This document shows positions 1 to 6,298 of a DNA stretch of 7,599 nt, piece by piece; position 1 is the first letter of the stretch, and each line of letters starts with the position of its first letter. Below the pieces are notes generated by a model. The model made no database searches and was not told where the DNA came from. It saw only the letters and a program-made list of their open reading frames with translations. Source of the DNA: Candidatus Zymogenus sp. (GTDB taxonomy: Bacteria; Desulfobacterota; Zymogenia; Zymogenales; Zymogenaceae). The position numbers and the translations under genes are program-made. The stretch lies in the NCBI GenBank assembly GCA_030613285.1, contig JAUWME010000096.1, positions 1 through 7,599 of the forward strand. The letters are read 5' to 3'.

Positions 1-13
1 AGGACAAACCAAC

Positions 14-517
14 ATGGCACTAAAAAAATTAGAGGGTAAACAACTCAATGACTTCCTAATAAAAAACTGGATGACCCACGATGCCCTCTGGTACACGGAG
101 GCAGCAACAAAATTCGGAATGGCAGAGGCCAGCCCCATGAACCTCAGGGTCTGCAGGACACTGGGGAAGATAGAATTCAAGCGTTACATAAAGGCGGCGG
201 GTGCCGTCCTCCCAACGAACATGAAGGAATTGCAGGTAATTTGTGAGGAAGGAATGGAACTCTTTATTCCAGCGTTTATGGATTTCTCCTTTGCCTATAA
301 TGATGACGACACGATTGTTGCAACAATCACAGACTGCTTTGCATTTAATGGAATGACAAAGGCCGGGGCAATAGGTGAATACGAATGCGGTATCTTTGAA
401 CGGATTGAGGGGTGGTTTGACGCAATGGGCGTGAAATACACCCGCACCCCCGATCTCTCCCGATGCCTCAAATATAAGGGTGAAGAGTGCGTAATCACAA
501 TAAAATTTAAATTTTAG
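14..517 (+). CDS. DUF6125 / L-2-amino-thiazoline-4-carboxylic acid hydrolase-like protein
   Basis: This 167-residue soluble protein has no signal peptide or membrane segment. It resembles the DUF6125 family, often annotated as L-2-amino-thiazoline-4-carboxylic acid hydrolase-like. The N-terminal part has the typical NWMTHDALW segment (18-26), then a helix leading to EFKRYIKAAG (54-63). The C-terminal half carries four cysteines, C108, C125, C151 and C159, spaced as in this family, around the ERIEGWFDAMGVKY stretch (129-142). The family is named after a hydrolase of a cyclic cysteine precursor, but most members have no demonstrated activity, so the reaction here is unknown. The ATG at 14 is preceded by AGGA at 1-4, right at the window edge, so upstream genes or a promoter cannot be seen. 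The stop at 515-517 lies 19 bp before the TetR gene, which suggests co-transcription. The family call is from memory of the pattern and is moderately sure; the substrate is not inferred. Confidence 0.72.
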   Translation: MALKKLEGKQLNDFLIKNWMTHDALWYTEAATKFGMAEASPMNLRVCRTLGKIEFKRYIKAAGAVLPTNMKELQVICEEGMELFIPAFMDFSFAYNDDDTIVATITDCFAFNGMTKAGAIGEYECGIFERIEGWFDAMGVKYTRTPDLSRCLKYKGEECVITIKFKF

Positions 518-536
518 TAACCGTAAGGAGATTCCC

Positions 537-1160
537 ATGGAACCCACACCGTACGACGAATTGAAGGAGCAGGAGCGGGAGATTCGGCGCGATCTTATCC
601 TCACCGCAGCGTTAAAACTCTTTGCAGAGAAGGACTACAAGAGCGTTACCGTAAGGGAGATTGCAAAAGGGGCTGGAATGAGTCCCGGGACGCTCTATCG
701 CTACTACGAGAATATCGACGACCTCTTCATGGACGTGTTTGTCGCCAGCGTAAAGGAGATAAAAGAGATCGTTGACCGGGAATGCTCCGGAGAGAGAGGG
801 TGCTCACTGAAGAGACTCTGCGAGGTATATATTAATTATCTCAACGACAACTTCTCCTTCTACCTGATGATGGGCCACTTCATGCTGGCGGGCAAACTAT
901 CTTTTGAAGCCACCGAAAGGCTAAACCCGATTATGAGAAAATTGATAGACAAGATCGAGGAAGTCGTGATTTCTCTGGGCGAAAACCGTGATGTTGAAAA
1001 CAGTCGTATAATTTCCCACGCCCTCTTTGCGGCGTTGAACGGAAATATGATAAGTTACGCCAGATACCCGGGGAGAACACAGGTGGAGATCAATGACTAT
1101 ATCTTAAAACTTACCGATCTTGTTGCCGGTTTTTTTGAGGCTGGAGTTAAGAGTCAATAG
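537..1160 (+). CDS. TetR/AcrR family transcriptional regulator
   Basis: This is a 207-residue one-component regulator of normal TetR length. The N-terminal DNA-binding domain spans about residues 16-64. Its helix-turn-helix TVREIAKGAGMSPGTLYRYY (38-57) is a near-perfect TetR signature, preceded by the LILTAALKLFAEKDYKSVTV helix. Residues from about 70 onward form a helical ligand-binding and dimerisation domain with no recognisable ligand motif. The ATG at 537 follows a strong AAGGAG (525-530) at 6-nt spacing. Because the gene lies 19 bp after the DUF6125 gene on the same strand, it probably controls that transcript or itself. The upstream operator region is outside the window and no TetR-like palindrome is visible in the 19-bp gap. 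TetR proteins generally repress and are released by a small molecule; the effector here is unknown. Confidence 0.93.
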   Translation: MEPTPYDELKEQEREIRRDLILTAALKLFAEKDYKSVTVREIAKGAGMSPGTLYRYYENIDDLFMDVFVASVKEIKEIVDRECSGERGCSLKRLCEVYINYLNDNFSFYLMMGHFMLAGKLSFEATERLNPIMRKLIDKIEEVVISLGENRDVENSRIISHALFAALNGNMISYARYPGRTQVEINDYILKLTDLVAGFFEAGVKSQ

Positions 1161-1216
1161 GAAATTAGTTATACTGAAACGCTTTTAGTTTTATCATTCT
1201 TTTAAAGGAGAACAAA

Positions 1217-1666
1217 GTGACTGTCGACAAAAAATTGCTCGCCCCCTGTGGCCTTTACTGTGGTGTGTGCGCAATCTACATCGCAGACCGCGACAACAAC
1301 ACTAAATTCAAGGAGAAACTCACCGGCGTCTATGGGGTCTCACTGGAGGAGATCCAGTGCAAAGGGTGTCTCTCAGATAGCCCCTTCATTTATTGCAAGA
1401 CTTGCAAAATTAAGGAATGCGTAAAAGAAAAAAATTACGAAGGATGTCATCAATGCGACGATTTTCCCTGCGAGCATATCGATAACTTCCCCGTACCTGT
1501 GGGCAAAAAGGTCATCTTGAGGGCGATCCCCCAGTGGCGGCAAATGGGAACGGAGGCCTGGGTGGTGGCAGAAGAGAAACGATACAAATGCCCGGAATGC
1601 GGGAATGCATTGTTTCGCGGGGCAAGGCGCTGCCGTAAATGCAAAACCGAGGTGGACATGGATTAG
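1217..1666 (+). CDS. DUF3795 cysteine-rich protein with C-terminal zinc ribbon
   Basis: This 149-residue protein starts with the DUF3795 signature LAPCGLYCGVC (8-18). Paired cysteines continue through the domain: C48/C51, C60/C63/C68, C77/C80 and C85, including the GCHQCDDFPC segment (76-85). A second module at the C-terminus has CPECG (125-129) and CRKC (139-142), a four-cysteine zinc-ribbon or rubredoxin-like knuckle. DUF3795 is common in anaerobic bacteria and archaea and is presumed to bind a metal or Fe-S centre, but no function is established. The start is GTG at 1217, chosen because AAGGAG (1205-1210) sits 6 nt upstream and the conserved CGLYCG motif begins soon after. It lies 56 bp after the TetR gene and is followed by a strong terminator, so it may be the last gene of the DUF6125-tetR transcript. 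Metal binding is inferred from the cysteine pattern only. Confidence 0.85.
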   Translation: MTVDKKLLAPCGLYCGVCAIYIADRDNNTKFKEKLTGVYGVSLEEIQCKGCLSDSPFIYCKTCKIKECVKEKNYEGCHQCDDFPCEHIDNFPVPVGKKVILRAIPQWRQMGTEAWVVAEEKRYKCPECGNALFRGARRCRKCKTEVDMD

Positions 1667-1718
1667 GCAGGTTTTGATTTGAAACTTTAATTACAGAAAT
1701 TTATTTGGTCACCCAACA

Positions 1719-1749
1719 GGGGCCGGGAAAAACCCGGTCCCTTTTTTTT
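1719..1749 (+). terminator. Rho-independent terminator after the DUF3795 gene
   Basis: A 9-bp GC-rich stem is formed by GGGGCCGGG (1719-1727) and CCCGGTCCC (1733-1741), with one G.T wobble and a five-A loop. Eight consecutive T residues follow (1742-1749). This is a textbook intrinsic terminator on the + strand, 52 bp after the DUF3795 stop. It separates the upstream group from the DUF3467 unit. Confidence 0.92.
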
Positions 1750-1775
1750 AAGCAGAAGTTGTTTTTCAATCTAAT

Positions 1776-1804
1776 TTGACTTATTACCTTATTTGAGATA
1801 ATAT
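1776..1804 (+). promoter_or_regulatory. Sigma70-type promoter for the DUF3467 gene
   Basis: TTGACT (1776-1781) and TAATAT (1799-1804) are separated by exactly 17 bp. Each hexamer differs from consensus at one position. The expected start of transcription is near 1811, giving a leader of about 55 nt before the ATG at 1866. It lies just after the terminator, so the DUF3467 gene appears to be its own transcription unit. Confidence 0.72.
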
Positions 1805-1865
1805 TGAACATACTAAGGGAGCAGTTAGAGAAAAAGTGCCATTAAAATAAAGGAGCAAATGAATA

Positions 1866-2159
1866 ATGGAAAAGGAACCAAAGTTTGTCAGAAAGTTTGA
1901 TGAAGATGATATTGAAATATATTATTCAAATTTGATAAATATCAGCACATCTCCGTTTGATGTTACAATCGCCTTTGGAAAGGCGTTCATCAACCCCGCC
2001 GAGGCCATGTCGGGCAATGCCGAAGTTATCCAGAAATTTGAGGCTATGGTTCAGATGAGCCCTGAACACGCAAGGTCACTCCTTAAGCTCCTTACCGAGC
2101 AGATGGAAAAATACAATGTCAGACCTGATCAGGATTTTACAAAGGAGCAGAAACATTAG
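1866..2159 (+). CDS. DUF3467 domain-containing protein
   Basis: This 97-residue acidic soluble protein matches DUF3467 over most of its length. The N-terminal strand region IEIYYSNLINISTSPFDVTIAFG (16-38) fits the family's pattern of a short beta region ending in a hydrophobic FG. The C-terminal helix begins with the hallmark MSPEHARSLLKLL (64-76). Members are small, widespread in bacteria and often encoded alone; no biochemical role is established. The ATG at 1866 follows AGGAG (1851-1855) with 10-nt spacing. An earlier ATG at 1859 is in another frame and stops quickly. The gene has its own promoter (1776-1804) and no nearby partner, so context gives no functional clue. The middle section, FINPAEAMSGNAEVIQKFEA, takes the place of the family's usual charged linker. 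Confidence 0.8.
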   Translation: MEKEPKFVRKFDEDDIEIYYSNLINISTSPFDVTIAFGKAFINPAEAMSGNAEVIQKFEAMVQMSPEHARSLLKLLTEQMEKYNVRPDQDFTKEQKH

Positions 2160-2208
2160 AGATTTTTGTATTTAATGAGCTAATAATATAATAAAAATTT
2201 ATCATATT

Positions 2209-2224
2209 GAAATAACGGTATTTC
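2209..2224 (+). terminator. Possible weak AT-rich hairpin after the DUF3467 gene
   Basis: GAAATA (2209-2214) and TATTTC (2219-2224) form a perfect 6-bp stem with an ACGG tetraloop, 50 bp after the DUF3467 stop, followed by TTCTTATT. The stem is almost all A-T and the T run is interrupted, so termination would be weak at best. No better terminator is visible before the next gene. The rest of the 220-bp gap (2160-2379) is AT-rich, with poly-A and poly-T runs and no clear promoter. Confidence 0.25.
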
Positions 2225-2379
2225 TTCTTATTAGCGGGTAAAGTGCTCAAGTTAGTTTAGAAAAAAGCTGTTTTTCAAAAAAAATTGTTATTTTTTAAAG
2301 AGCAATCTACAAGTTAAAGGGATATTGAAGAGCTTGTAAATGCTTCAAGATGGTTTTAAAAGAATTATGAGGATACTTG

Positions 2380-3270
2380 ATGGATAAGAAACCAATCACC
2401 GCATATATTATCTCCTGGTTCTTGGCCCCTGCGATTATAATTACATGTACTGATAAAGTTCCTTTTTTTTGGCCAAGACTTTACGGTACAAAATGGTTTT
2501 TTAGATTACCAGATAATCATCCGGAAAATCTAATCATTATTGTAGTTCTAATCTTTATTGTCTTTTTGTTTTTCGCAATGCGTGGTTCTATTCGTGCTCG
2601 TCTTGTCTGGCTTGGTTTTCTACTTAATTTTATGTATATATTTATACTTTATTCTTTACCGATTTTTCGTAATAATGGCAGTTTGTTCCTCATTGTCTAT
2701 GGTTTTCTGTTTATTATTACGATTATTGCCTTTGTTGATGGGATGAAGTCTCTCAATCCAGAGACTATCGCTGAAGGCTTTTCCAAGAAAACCCCCCGAA
2801 AAATAACCGCAACATTTTTTGTCTTATCAATTCTCGTCGTGCTTATTATGTTGTTCTTCTGGGCTTTAAAACCTTTTTTTCGGAACGTACCTATCACAAA
2901 CTACTACATCTCTTTAGTCGCGTTATCTGTTTTACTTATAATCCCTCTTTATTTAGCTGCCATCTATATGTTGATAAAGAATAGGCCTCTTGGATATGTT
3001 TTGTCCCTTATCCTACTGATATGGGGATCTATACCCATAATGAATTTCATTGCTTTAAAGTCTGCTTATTTTTGGGATTTTATATATTTAATTCCTTCAT
3101 CTTTTAAGAAAGATTTAATTACATATTTTAATTATTCTAACTATAGAGAATTTTATAGCACTGTAGGTTTTATATGGTTTATTGCAGAAATTTTAGTAAT
3201 AATTCATCCGTTTGTTTCACTTATTTTGGCGTTCATTTTTTTGGAAAATTTTAAAAATGCTGATAAATAG
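2380..3270 (+). CDS. Polytopic inner-membrane protein of unknown function
   Basis: I do not recognise a named family. The 296-residue product is strongly hydrophobic with about eight predicted membrane segments: roughly 6-23, 50-66, 74-96, 101-119, 142-166, 176-200, 204-230 and 262-292. Short positively charged loops such as RGSIRAR (68-74) and the FSKKTPRK segment lie between them. The RGSIRARLVWLGFLLNFMYIF and FLIVYGF segments resemble uncharacterised multi-pass proteins seen in many bacteria, but this is only a pattern impression. No catalytic motif, transporter signature or nucleotide-binding site is visible. I chose ATG at 2380, with GAGG (2369-2372) 7 nt upstream, over the in-frame TTG at 2377. 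The coding sequence is visibly richer in A and T (many ATA, TTA, TTT, AAT codons) than the tetR or permease genes, which suggests a different origin. It stands alone, with 220 bp upstream and 149 bp downstream. Confidence 0.75.
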   Translation: MDKKPITAYIISWFLAPAIIITCTDKVPFFWPRLYGTKWFFRLPDNHPENLIIIVVLIFIVFLFFAMRGSIRARLVWLGFLLNFMYIFILYSLPIFRNNGSLFLIVYGFLFIITIIAFVDGMKSLNPETIAEGFSKKTPRKITATFFVLSILVVLIMLFFWALKPFFRNVPITNYYISLVALSVLLIIPLYLAAIYMLIKNRPLGYVLSLILLIWGSIPIMNFIALKSAYFWDFIYLIPSSFKKDLITYFNYSNYREFYSTVGFIWFIAEILVIIHPFVSLILAFIFLENFKNADK

Positions 3271-3343
3271 AGGAAAAAGATGAGCAATCTTGATGATTGA
3301 TATTTAACCGGAGCCATCTAATATTGGGATATTTAATATTGAA

Positions 3344-3373
3344 TTGTTTGTTGATTGATAACATTTATAGAAT
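3344..3373 (+). promoter_or_regulatory. Possible promoter for the broken barrel gene
   Basis: TTGTTT (3344-3349) and TAGAAT (3368-3373) are 18 bp apart, about 45 bp before the ATG at 3420. The region is AT-rich, so chance matches are likely. This is a weak candidate kept because no better one is seen in the 149-bp gap. Confidence 0.3.
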
Positions 3374-3419
3374 TTTTATATATGTTTTTCTTTAAAATAC
3401 CTATATGGGAGGATAAGAA

Positions 3420-4034
3420 ATGAAATTGCACGTAAGGTCAAAGTCTGTTTTCGTTCTATTTTTAGGATTAATATCATTAAACTTTTTATTATTCGGAATT
3501 TTTCCACAGGATACACTTGCCAATCAGTCAGAAAAAGATAATATTCAAAAATGGACAATACACTTTCGCCCCGGCATAAGTTGGGGGACGGACAACCGCA
3601 CACTCTACATCCTCGATTTTCTAGTTCCCCTCTACCAGGACGAAAAGAACATCCTCTTTGTAAACACAAAGTACACCCCCAATGACCTCAACGGTTGGGA
3701 GGTGAACCTTGGCCTGGGCTCAGTATTAGATATGACGTATGCTCATGGATAAACACCTGCTCCTTGGTGTCAACGGATTTTACGATTGGCGAAAGACCCC
3801 CTGGGGCACCCACCATGAGCAGTGGGGCATTGGGGCGGAGATAATGGCGGAGATACCCATAAAGGATATCGACCTGGGACTCACGGGGAGAGTTAACTAT
3901 TACCACACTCTCACATCACCACATATTGAGCTTGGGCCGAACGGTGGATATCAACACCGACTCAACAAAACCAATATATCATCGAACCCTATAGCAAATT
4001 GGCCCTAACATGGGGGCTCTGCCGCAATAGGTAA
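3420..4034 (+). pseudogene. Frameshifted inverse autotransporter (intimin/invasin-type) beta-domain
   Basis: Two overlapping frames together read as one outer-membrane barrel. The first (3420-3752) has a clear SD, GGGAGG at 3407-3412, and a signal peptide: LHVRSK, a hydrophobic core, then cleavage probably after TLA (residue 34). It continues with FRPGISWGTDNRTLYILDFLVPLYQ and ends in WEVNLGLG before unrelated residues and a stop. The second (within 3739-4008) resumes with MLMDKHLLLGVNGFYDW, then IGAEIMAEI, LGLTGRVNYY and LTSPHIELG. The order GLG-YR, LLLG.N.FYD, G.GAE, .NYY is the pattern of the IAT beta-domain (PF11924), which anchors intimin/invasin-like adhesins. A further switch back to the first frame after about 3950 gives YIIEPYSKLALTWG, ending with TAA at 4032-4034. 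The fragment is shorter than a full barrel of about 250-300 residues and has no passenger domain. It is probably a decayed gene; sequencing error at one site is possible but would not restore full length. Confidence 0.68.
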
Positions 4035-4118
4035 AATCATCACCAACAAACCAAGTAAAAGACTATAATTGCCCCCCCATAAATTTTTTCTATCGAGAAG
4101 CAACCAAACCCGAAAAGC

Positions 4119-4355
4119 TTAACCCCCAATCAGCTTTTCAATCTCGTCAGCCGTTGGCACCTTCCCAGAGACCACAACAACGCCGTCAACAACCAAGGCT
4201 GGGGTCGTCATCACCCCAAAGTTCGTTATCTCCATCAAGTCCGTTACCTTCTCAATTTTGTATTCAATCCCAAGTTTTTTAGCGGCGGCCTCGGTCATCT
4301 CGGCCAGGGTCTCGCACCGGGCGCACCCACCGCCAAGTATCTGCAGTTTTTTCAT
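4119..4355 (-). CDS. Small redox-active disulfide protein (thioredoxin family)
   Basis: This 78-residue cytoplasmic protein has the compact thioredoxin fold of the small disulfide-protein group (TM0996/MTH895 type). The redox motif CARC (11-14) follows the first strand KKLQILGGG. The cis-proline loop is MTTPALVVDG, and the last helix is PTADEIEKLIGG. Length and layout match the family. The ATG at 4355 is preceded on the - strand by GAGG at 7-nt spacing (complement 4363-4366). It is the third gene after arsR and the permease on the same strand, 172 bp from the permease stop. This association of ArsR, permease and small disulfide protein recurs in bacteria and archaea. By inference it may supply or receive electrons from the CSC-bearing permease or handle the same thiol-reactive compound. 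No convincing terminator follows. Confidence 0.9.
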   Translation of the reverse strand: MKKLQILGGGCARCETLAEMTEAAAKKLGIEYKIEKVTDLMEITNFGVMTTPALVVDGVVVVSGKVPTADEIEKLIGG

Positions 4356-4474
4356 TTTTACACCTCAAAACGAGTTTACAAAAAACTCCATTTTAATAAA
4401 CATTTTTCCGCAATGACAGGGGTTGTTGTTTTGTTATTCCCAACAAGATAGTAGAATTCAAAAAAATATTAAAT

Positions 4475-4497
4475 GGATTCCTACTTTCACGGGAATG
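4475..4497. repeat. Degenerate palindromic repeat (ATTCC-N10-GGAAT type)
   Basis: GGATTCC and GGGAATG flank a short CTTTCA-containing centre, giving the ATTCC/GGAAT arms at 4477-4481 and 4492-4496. The layout resembles dispersed ATTCCC...GGGAAT palindromes that occur in many copies in some proteobacterial genomes. It lies 31 bp after the permease stop (- strand), so its transcript could form a hairpin that limits read-through or protects the 3' end of the permease message. Only one copy is in the window, so repetitive status is inferred. Confidence 0.4.
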
Positions 4498-4527
4498 AAA
4501 AATACTCCTCTGTCTCGGAAATCTAAT

Positions 4528-5841
4528 CTATCCAAAAAGTGCGCCGTAGATCATTCCCGCCACAGTTGACATAACAACCACAAGTACAATATAGACTAAC
4601 GTCTTCTGTGTCCCCATGACGCTCCTGATAACAAGCATGTTGGGAAGCGACACAGCAGGGCCTGACAGCAACAACGCCAGTGCCGGCCCCTTCCCCATCC
4701 CAGCCCCCATAAGGCCCTGAAGAATCGGCACTTCTGTGAGCGTAGCAAAATACATAAATGCCCCGGAAACTGAAGCAAAGAGGTTTGCACCAAAGGAATT
4801 TCCTCCCACAGCCCCAATCACCCACGAGGAGGGAATCAACCCCTCACTACCCGGCCTGCCCAAAAGTGCCCCTGCCACCATAACCCCAAAAAAGAGCAGT
4901 GGTAATATCTGTTTTGTAAAATCCCAAGTGGAAGTAAACCAACTGTTCATCTCACCCTCTCCCGATGCAGTAATGACCGAAAGCCCAAAGATACCCGCTG
5001 TGAAGGAGATAATTGGAAAATCTGGGAGAAACAGTGCCGGCAGGATTACCGCAGAGGCCGCAATTGCCACCTTCCACCACAAGACCTCAAACCATAAGAC
5101 AAGGATTGCAGAAAAGGCGATGGCAAAAACGCTCGTGATTATCCACTTATTGGAAAAGATGATTTGCCACAGCCCAGATGTTTCTTCCGGCTTTCCCCAG
5201 TTGGCAAAGACGAGAATCCCCACCATAACAAAAAAGAAAATTGCATTTTTGTAAAGGGGCCTTGTAACTTCTGGCTCTGGCATGGCTGCCTGAATCTTCT
5301 CCTTTTCCAACTCCTCCTTTCTGTAGATGGTATGCATGATAAGACCTATAACTATACTGAAAACAATTGCGCCGATGGCTCTGGCAATTCCGATCTCGAG
5401 ACCCAGCACCCTCATTGTCAGCACAATGGCAAGGATGTTGATGGCGGGCCCGGAGTATAGAAACGTTGTTGCTGGCCCAAGCCCAGCACCTACTCTCGAT
5501 ATTCCGGCGAATAGGGGGAGGATAGTACAGGAACAGACCGCCAGAAAGGAACCTGACACCGCTGCCACACTGTAGGAAACAACCTTTTTGGCGCCAGCGC
5601 CAAGATATTTCATGACAGCGCCTTGGCTTAGAAAAACCGTGACCGCCCCGGCAATAAACAGCGCCGGGAGGAGACACAACACAACGTGCTCCCTCGCATA
5701 TATTTTGGTGAGATAAAGGGCCTCCATAACGGCGTTATCAAAGCGGGTGTTCCCCAACGGCATTAAGTAGAAGGCAAAAAAGACCCCCAATATAATAAGG
5801 AGAATCTTTCCTTCAGATTTCAAATTTTCTTTTAGTTTCAT
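4528..5841 (-). CDS. Permease of the ArsP / PF03773 (DUF318) superfamily
   Basis: This 437-residue inner-membrane protein has about ten hydrophobic segments in two similar halves joined by a charged cytoplasmic linker (EELEKEK, about 176-182). The first half holds the family signature VCSCTILPLFAGI (102-114) followed by FLYSGPAINILAI. The second half repeats the theme with FATLTEVPI and LLLSGPAVSLPNMLVI. PF03773 permeases include ArsP, which exports trivalent organoarsenicals; other members are linked to metals or are unassigned, so the substrate here is not known. The cysteine pair at 103 and 105 is the likely site for a soft-metal or thiol interaction (inference). I chose ATG at 5841, which has a weak TGGGA about 9 nt upstream, over the in-frame TTG at 5856, which has no SD. 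The gene follows arsR by 76 bp on the same strand and should be ArsR-controlled. Confidence 0.9.
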   Translation of the reverse strand: MKLKENLKSEGKILLIILGVFFAFYLMPLGNTRFDNAVMEALYLTKIYAREHVVLCLLPALFIAGAVTVFLSQGAVMKYLGAGAKKVVSYSVAAVSGSFLAVCSCTILPLFAGISRVGAGLGPATTFLYSGPAINILAIVLTMRVLGLEIGIARAIGAIVFSIVIGLIMHTIYRKEELEKEKIQAAMPEPEVTRPLYKNAIFFFVMVGILVFANWGKPEETSGLWQIIFSNKWIITSVFAIAFSAILVLWFEVLWWKVAIAASAVILPALFLPDFPIISFTAGIFGLSVITASGEGEMNSWFTSTWDFTKQILPLLFFGVMVAGALLGRPGSEGLIPSSWVIGAVGGNSFGANLFASVSGAFMYFATLTEVPILQGLMGAGMGKGPALALLLSGPAVSLPNMLVIRSVMGTQKTLVYIVLVVVMSTVAGMIYGALFG

Positions 5842-5917
5842 AACATCAAATCCCAAAGTTTAAACTTCAAACATCATTTAAACAGCACGGTATATTTTAT
5901 AGAAAGCAACTGCATTG

Positions 5918-6247
5918 TTAAGAGATTAGTTTGAGACGCTCTTCGGCGGTGGTCTTGATCACTTTGTCCACGCAGTCGAAAAAATTAAGAACACAGGGGG
6001 TAGCTAAATTGTAGAAAACCTTTAGTCCCTCCTTTCTGTCCACCACAATTCCCGCACCCTTCAATTTAGACAAATGCTTTGAAACTGTGGAAGTATCCAC
6101 CCCGATCATCTCTGTCAGCTCGCAAACGCACCTCTCTCCATTGGAAAGCTCGTCTATGATAAAGAGGCGGGTGGGGTGGGCTATCGCCTTTAAGATTGAT
6201 GCCCTTATTTCAAGACGGGCAAATCGTTCTTTTAATTTTTCGTCCAT
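5918..6247 (-). CDS. ArsR/SmtB family metalloregulatory repressor
   Basis: This is a 109-residue winged-helix repressor. LKAIAHPTRLFIIDEL (19-34) leads to the metal site ERCVCEL (38-44), with C40 and C42 in the alpha-3 position used by ArsR for As(III)/Sb(III) and by related sensors for other soft metals. The recognition helix is about DTSTVSKHLSKLKGAGIV (51-68), and the wing is DRKEGLKVFYNL (70-81). Two further cysteines, C85 and C92, lie downstream and could complete a three- or four-thiol site. The start is uncertain. The ATG at 6247 gives the usual family N-terminus, with the G tract acting as a possible SD. An in-frame ATG at 6265 would add MKWGGD and translate through the G tract. The gene heads an operon with the permease and disulfide protein and has an operator over its own promoter, so autorepression relieved by ligand is expected. 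Confidence 0.93.
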   Translation of the reverse strand: MDEKLKERFARLEIRASILKAIAHPTRLFIIDELSNGERCVCELTEMIGVDTSTVSKHLSKLKGAGIVVDRKEGLKVFYNLATPCVLNFFDCVDKVIKTTAEERLKLIS

Positions 6248-6249
6248 AT

Positions 6250-6258
6250 CCCCCCCCC
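6250..6258. repeat. Nine-base homopolymer (C9 on +, G9 on arsR strand)
   Basis: Nine consecutive C residues on the + strand read as G9 on the arsR strand, ending 2 nt before the ATG at 6247. If translation starts there, the tract overlaps the ribosome-binding region. If it starts at 6265, the tract is inside the coding sequence and a one-base length change would shift the frame. Tracts of this length can slip during replication or be miscounted in sequencing. Confidence 0.6.
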
Positions 6259-6298
6259 ATTTCATTATTGACTCAAATTATTGTCTCGCTATTGTTTG

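Noticed and set aside
56..604. A 182-codon open frame on the - strand opposite the DUF6125 gene
   Set aside because: It is antisense to a recognised family with a good SD, overlaps the tetR start, and its product shows no coherent domain.
3739..4008. An independent 89-residue gene starting at ATG 3739
   Set aside because: There is no SD before this ATG, and the product begins in the middle of a barrel repeat that continues the upstream frame; it is better explained as part of the broken gene.
4072..4118. Possible terminator after the disulfide protein gene
   Set aside because: The stretch has a C7 run and a short AAGC/GCTT pairing with a long loop, but no stable stem followed by a T run on the - strand.
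4736..5254. A 172-codon open frame on the + strand within the permease gene
   Set aside because: It has no SD and reads as the complement of conserved permease segments; it is a shadow frame.
5147..5677. A 176-codon open frame on the - strand in another frame of the permease
   Set aside because: It overlaps the signature CSC and GPAIN region of the permease in a shifted frame, and its own sequence has no membrane or domain pattern.
4528..5841. Assigning the gene symbol arsP and methylarsenite export
   Set aside because: The PF03773 family is mixed, and the sequence alone does not show which substrate this member moves.
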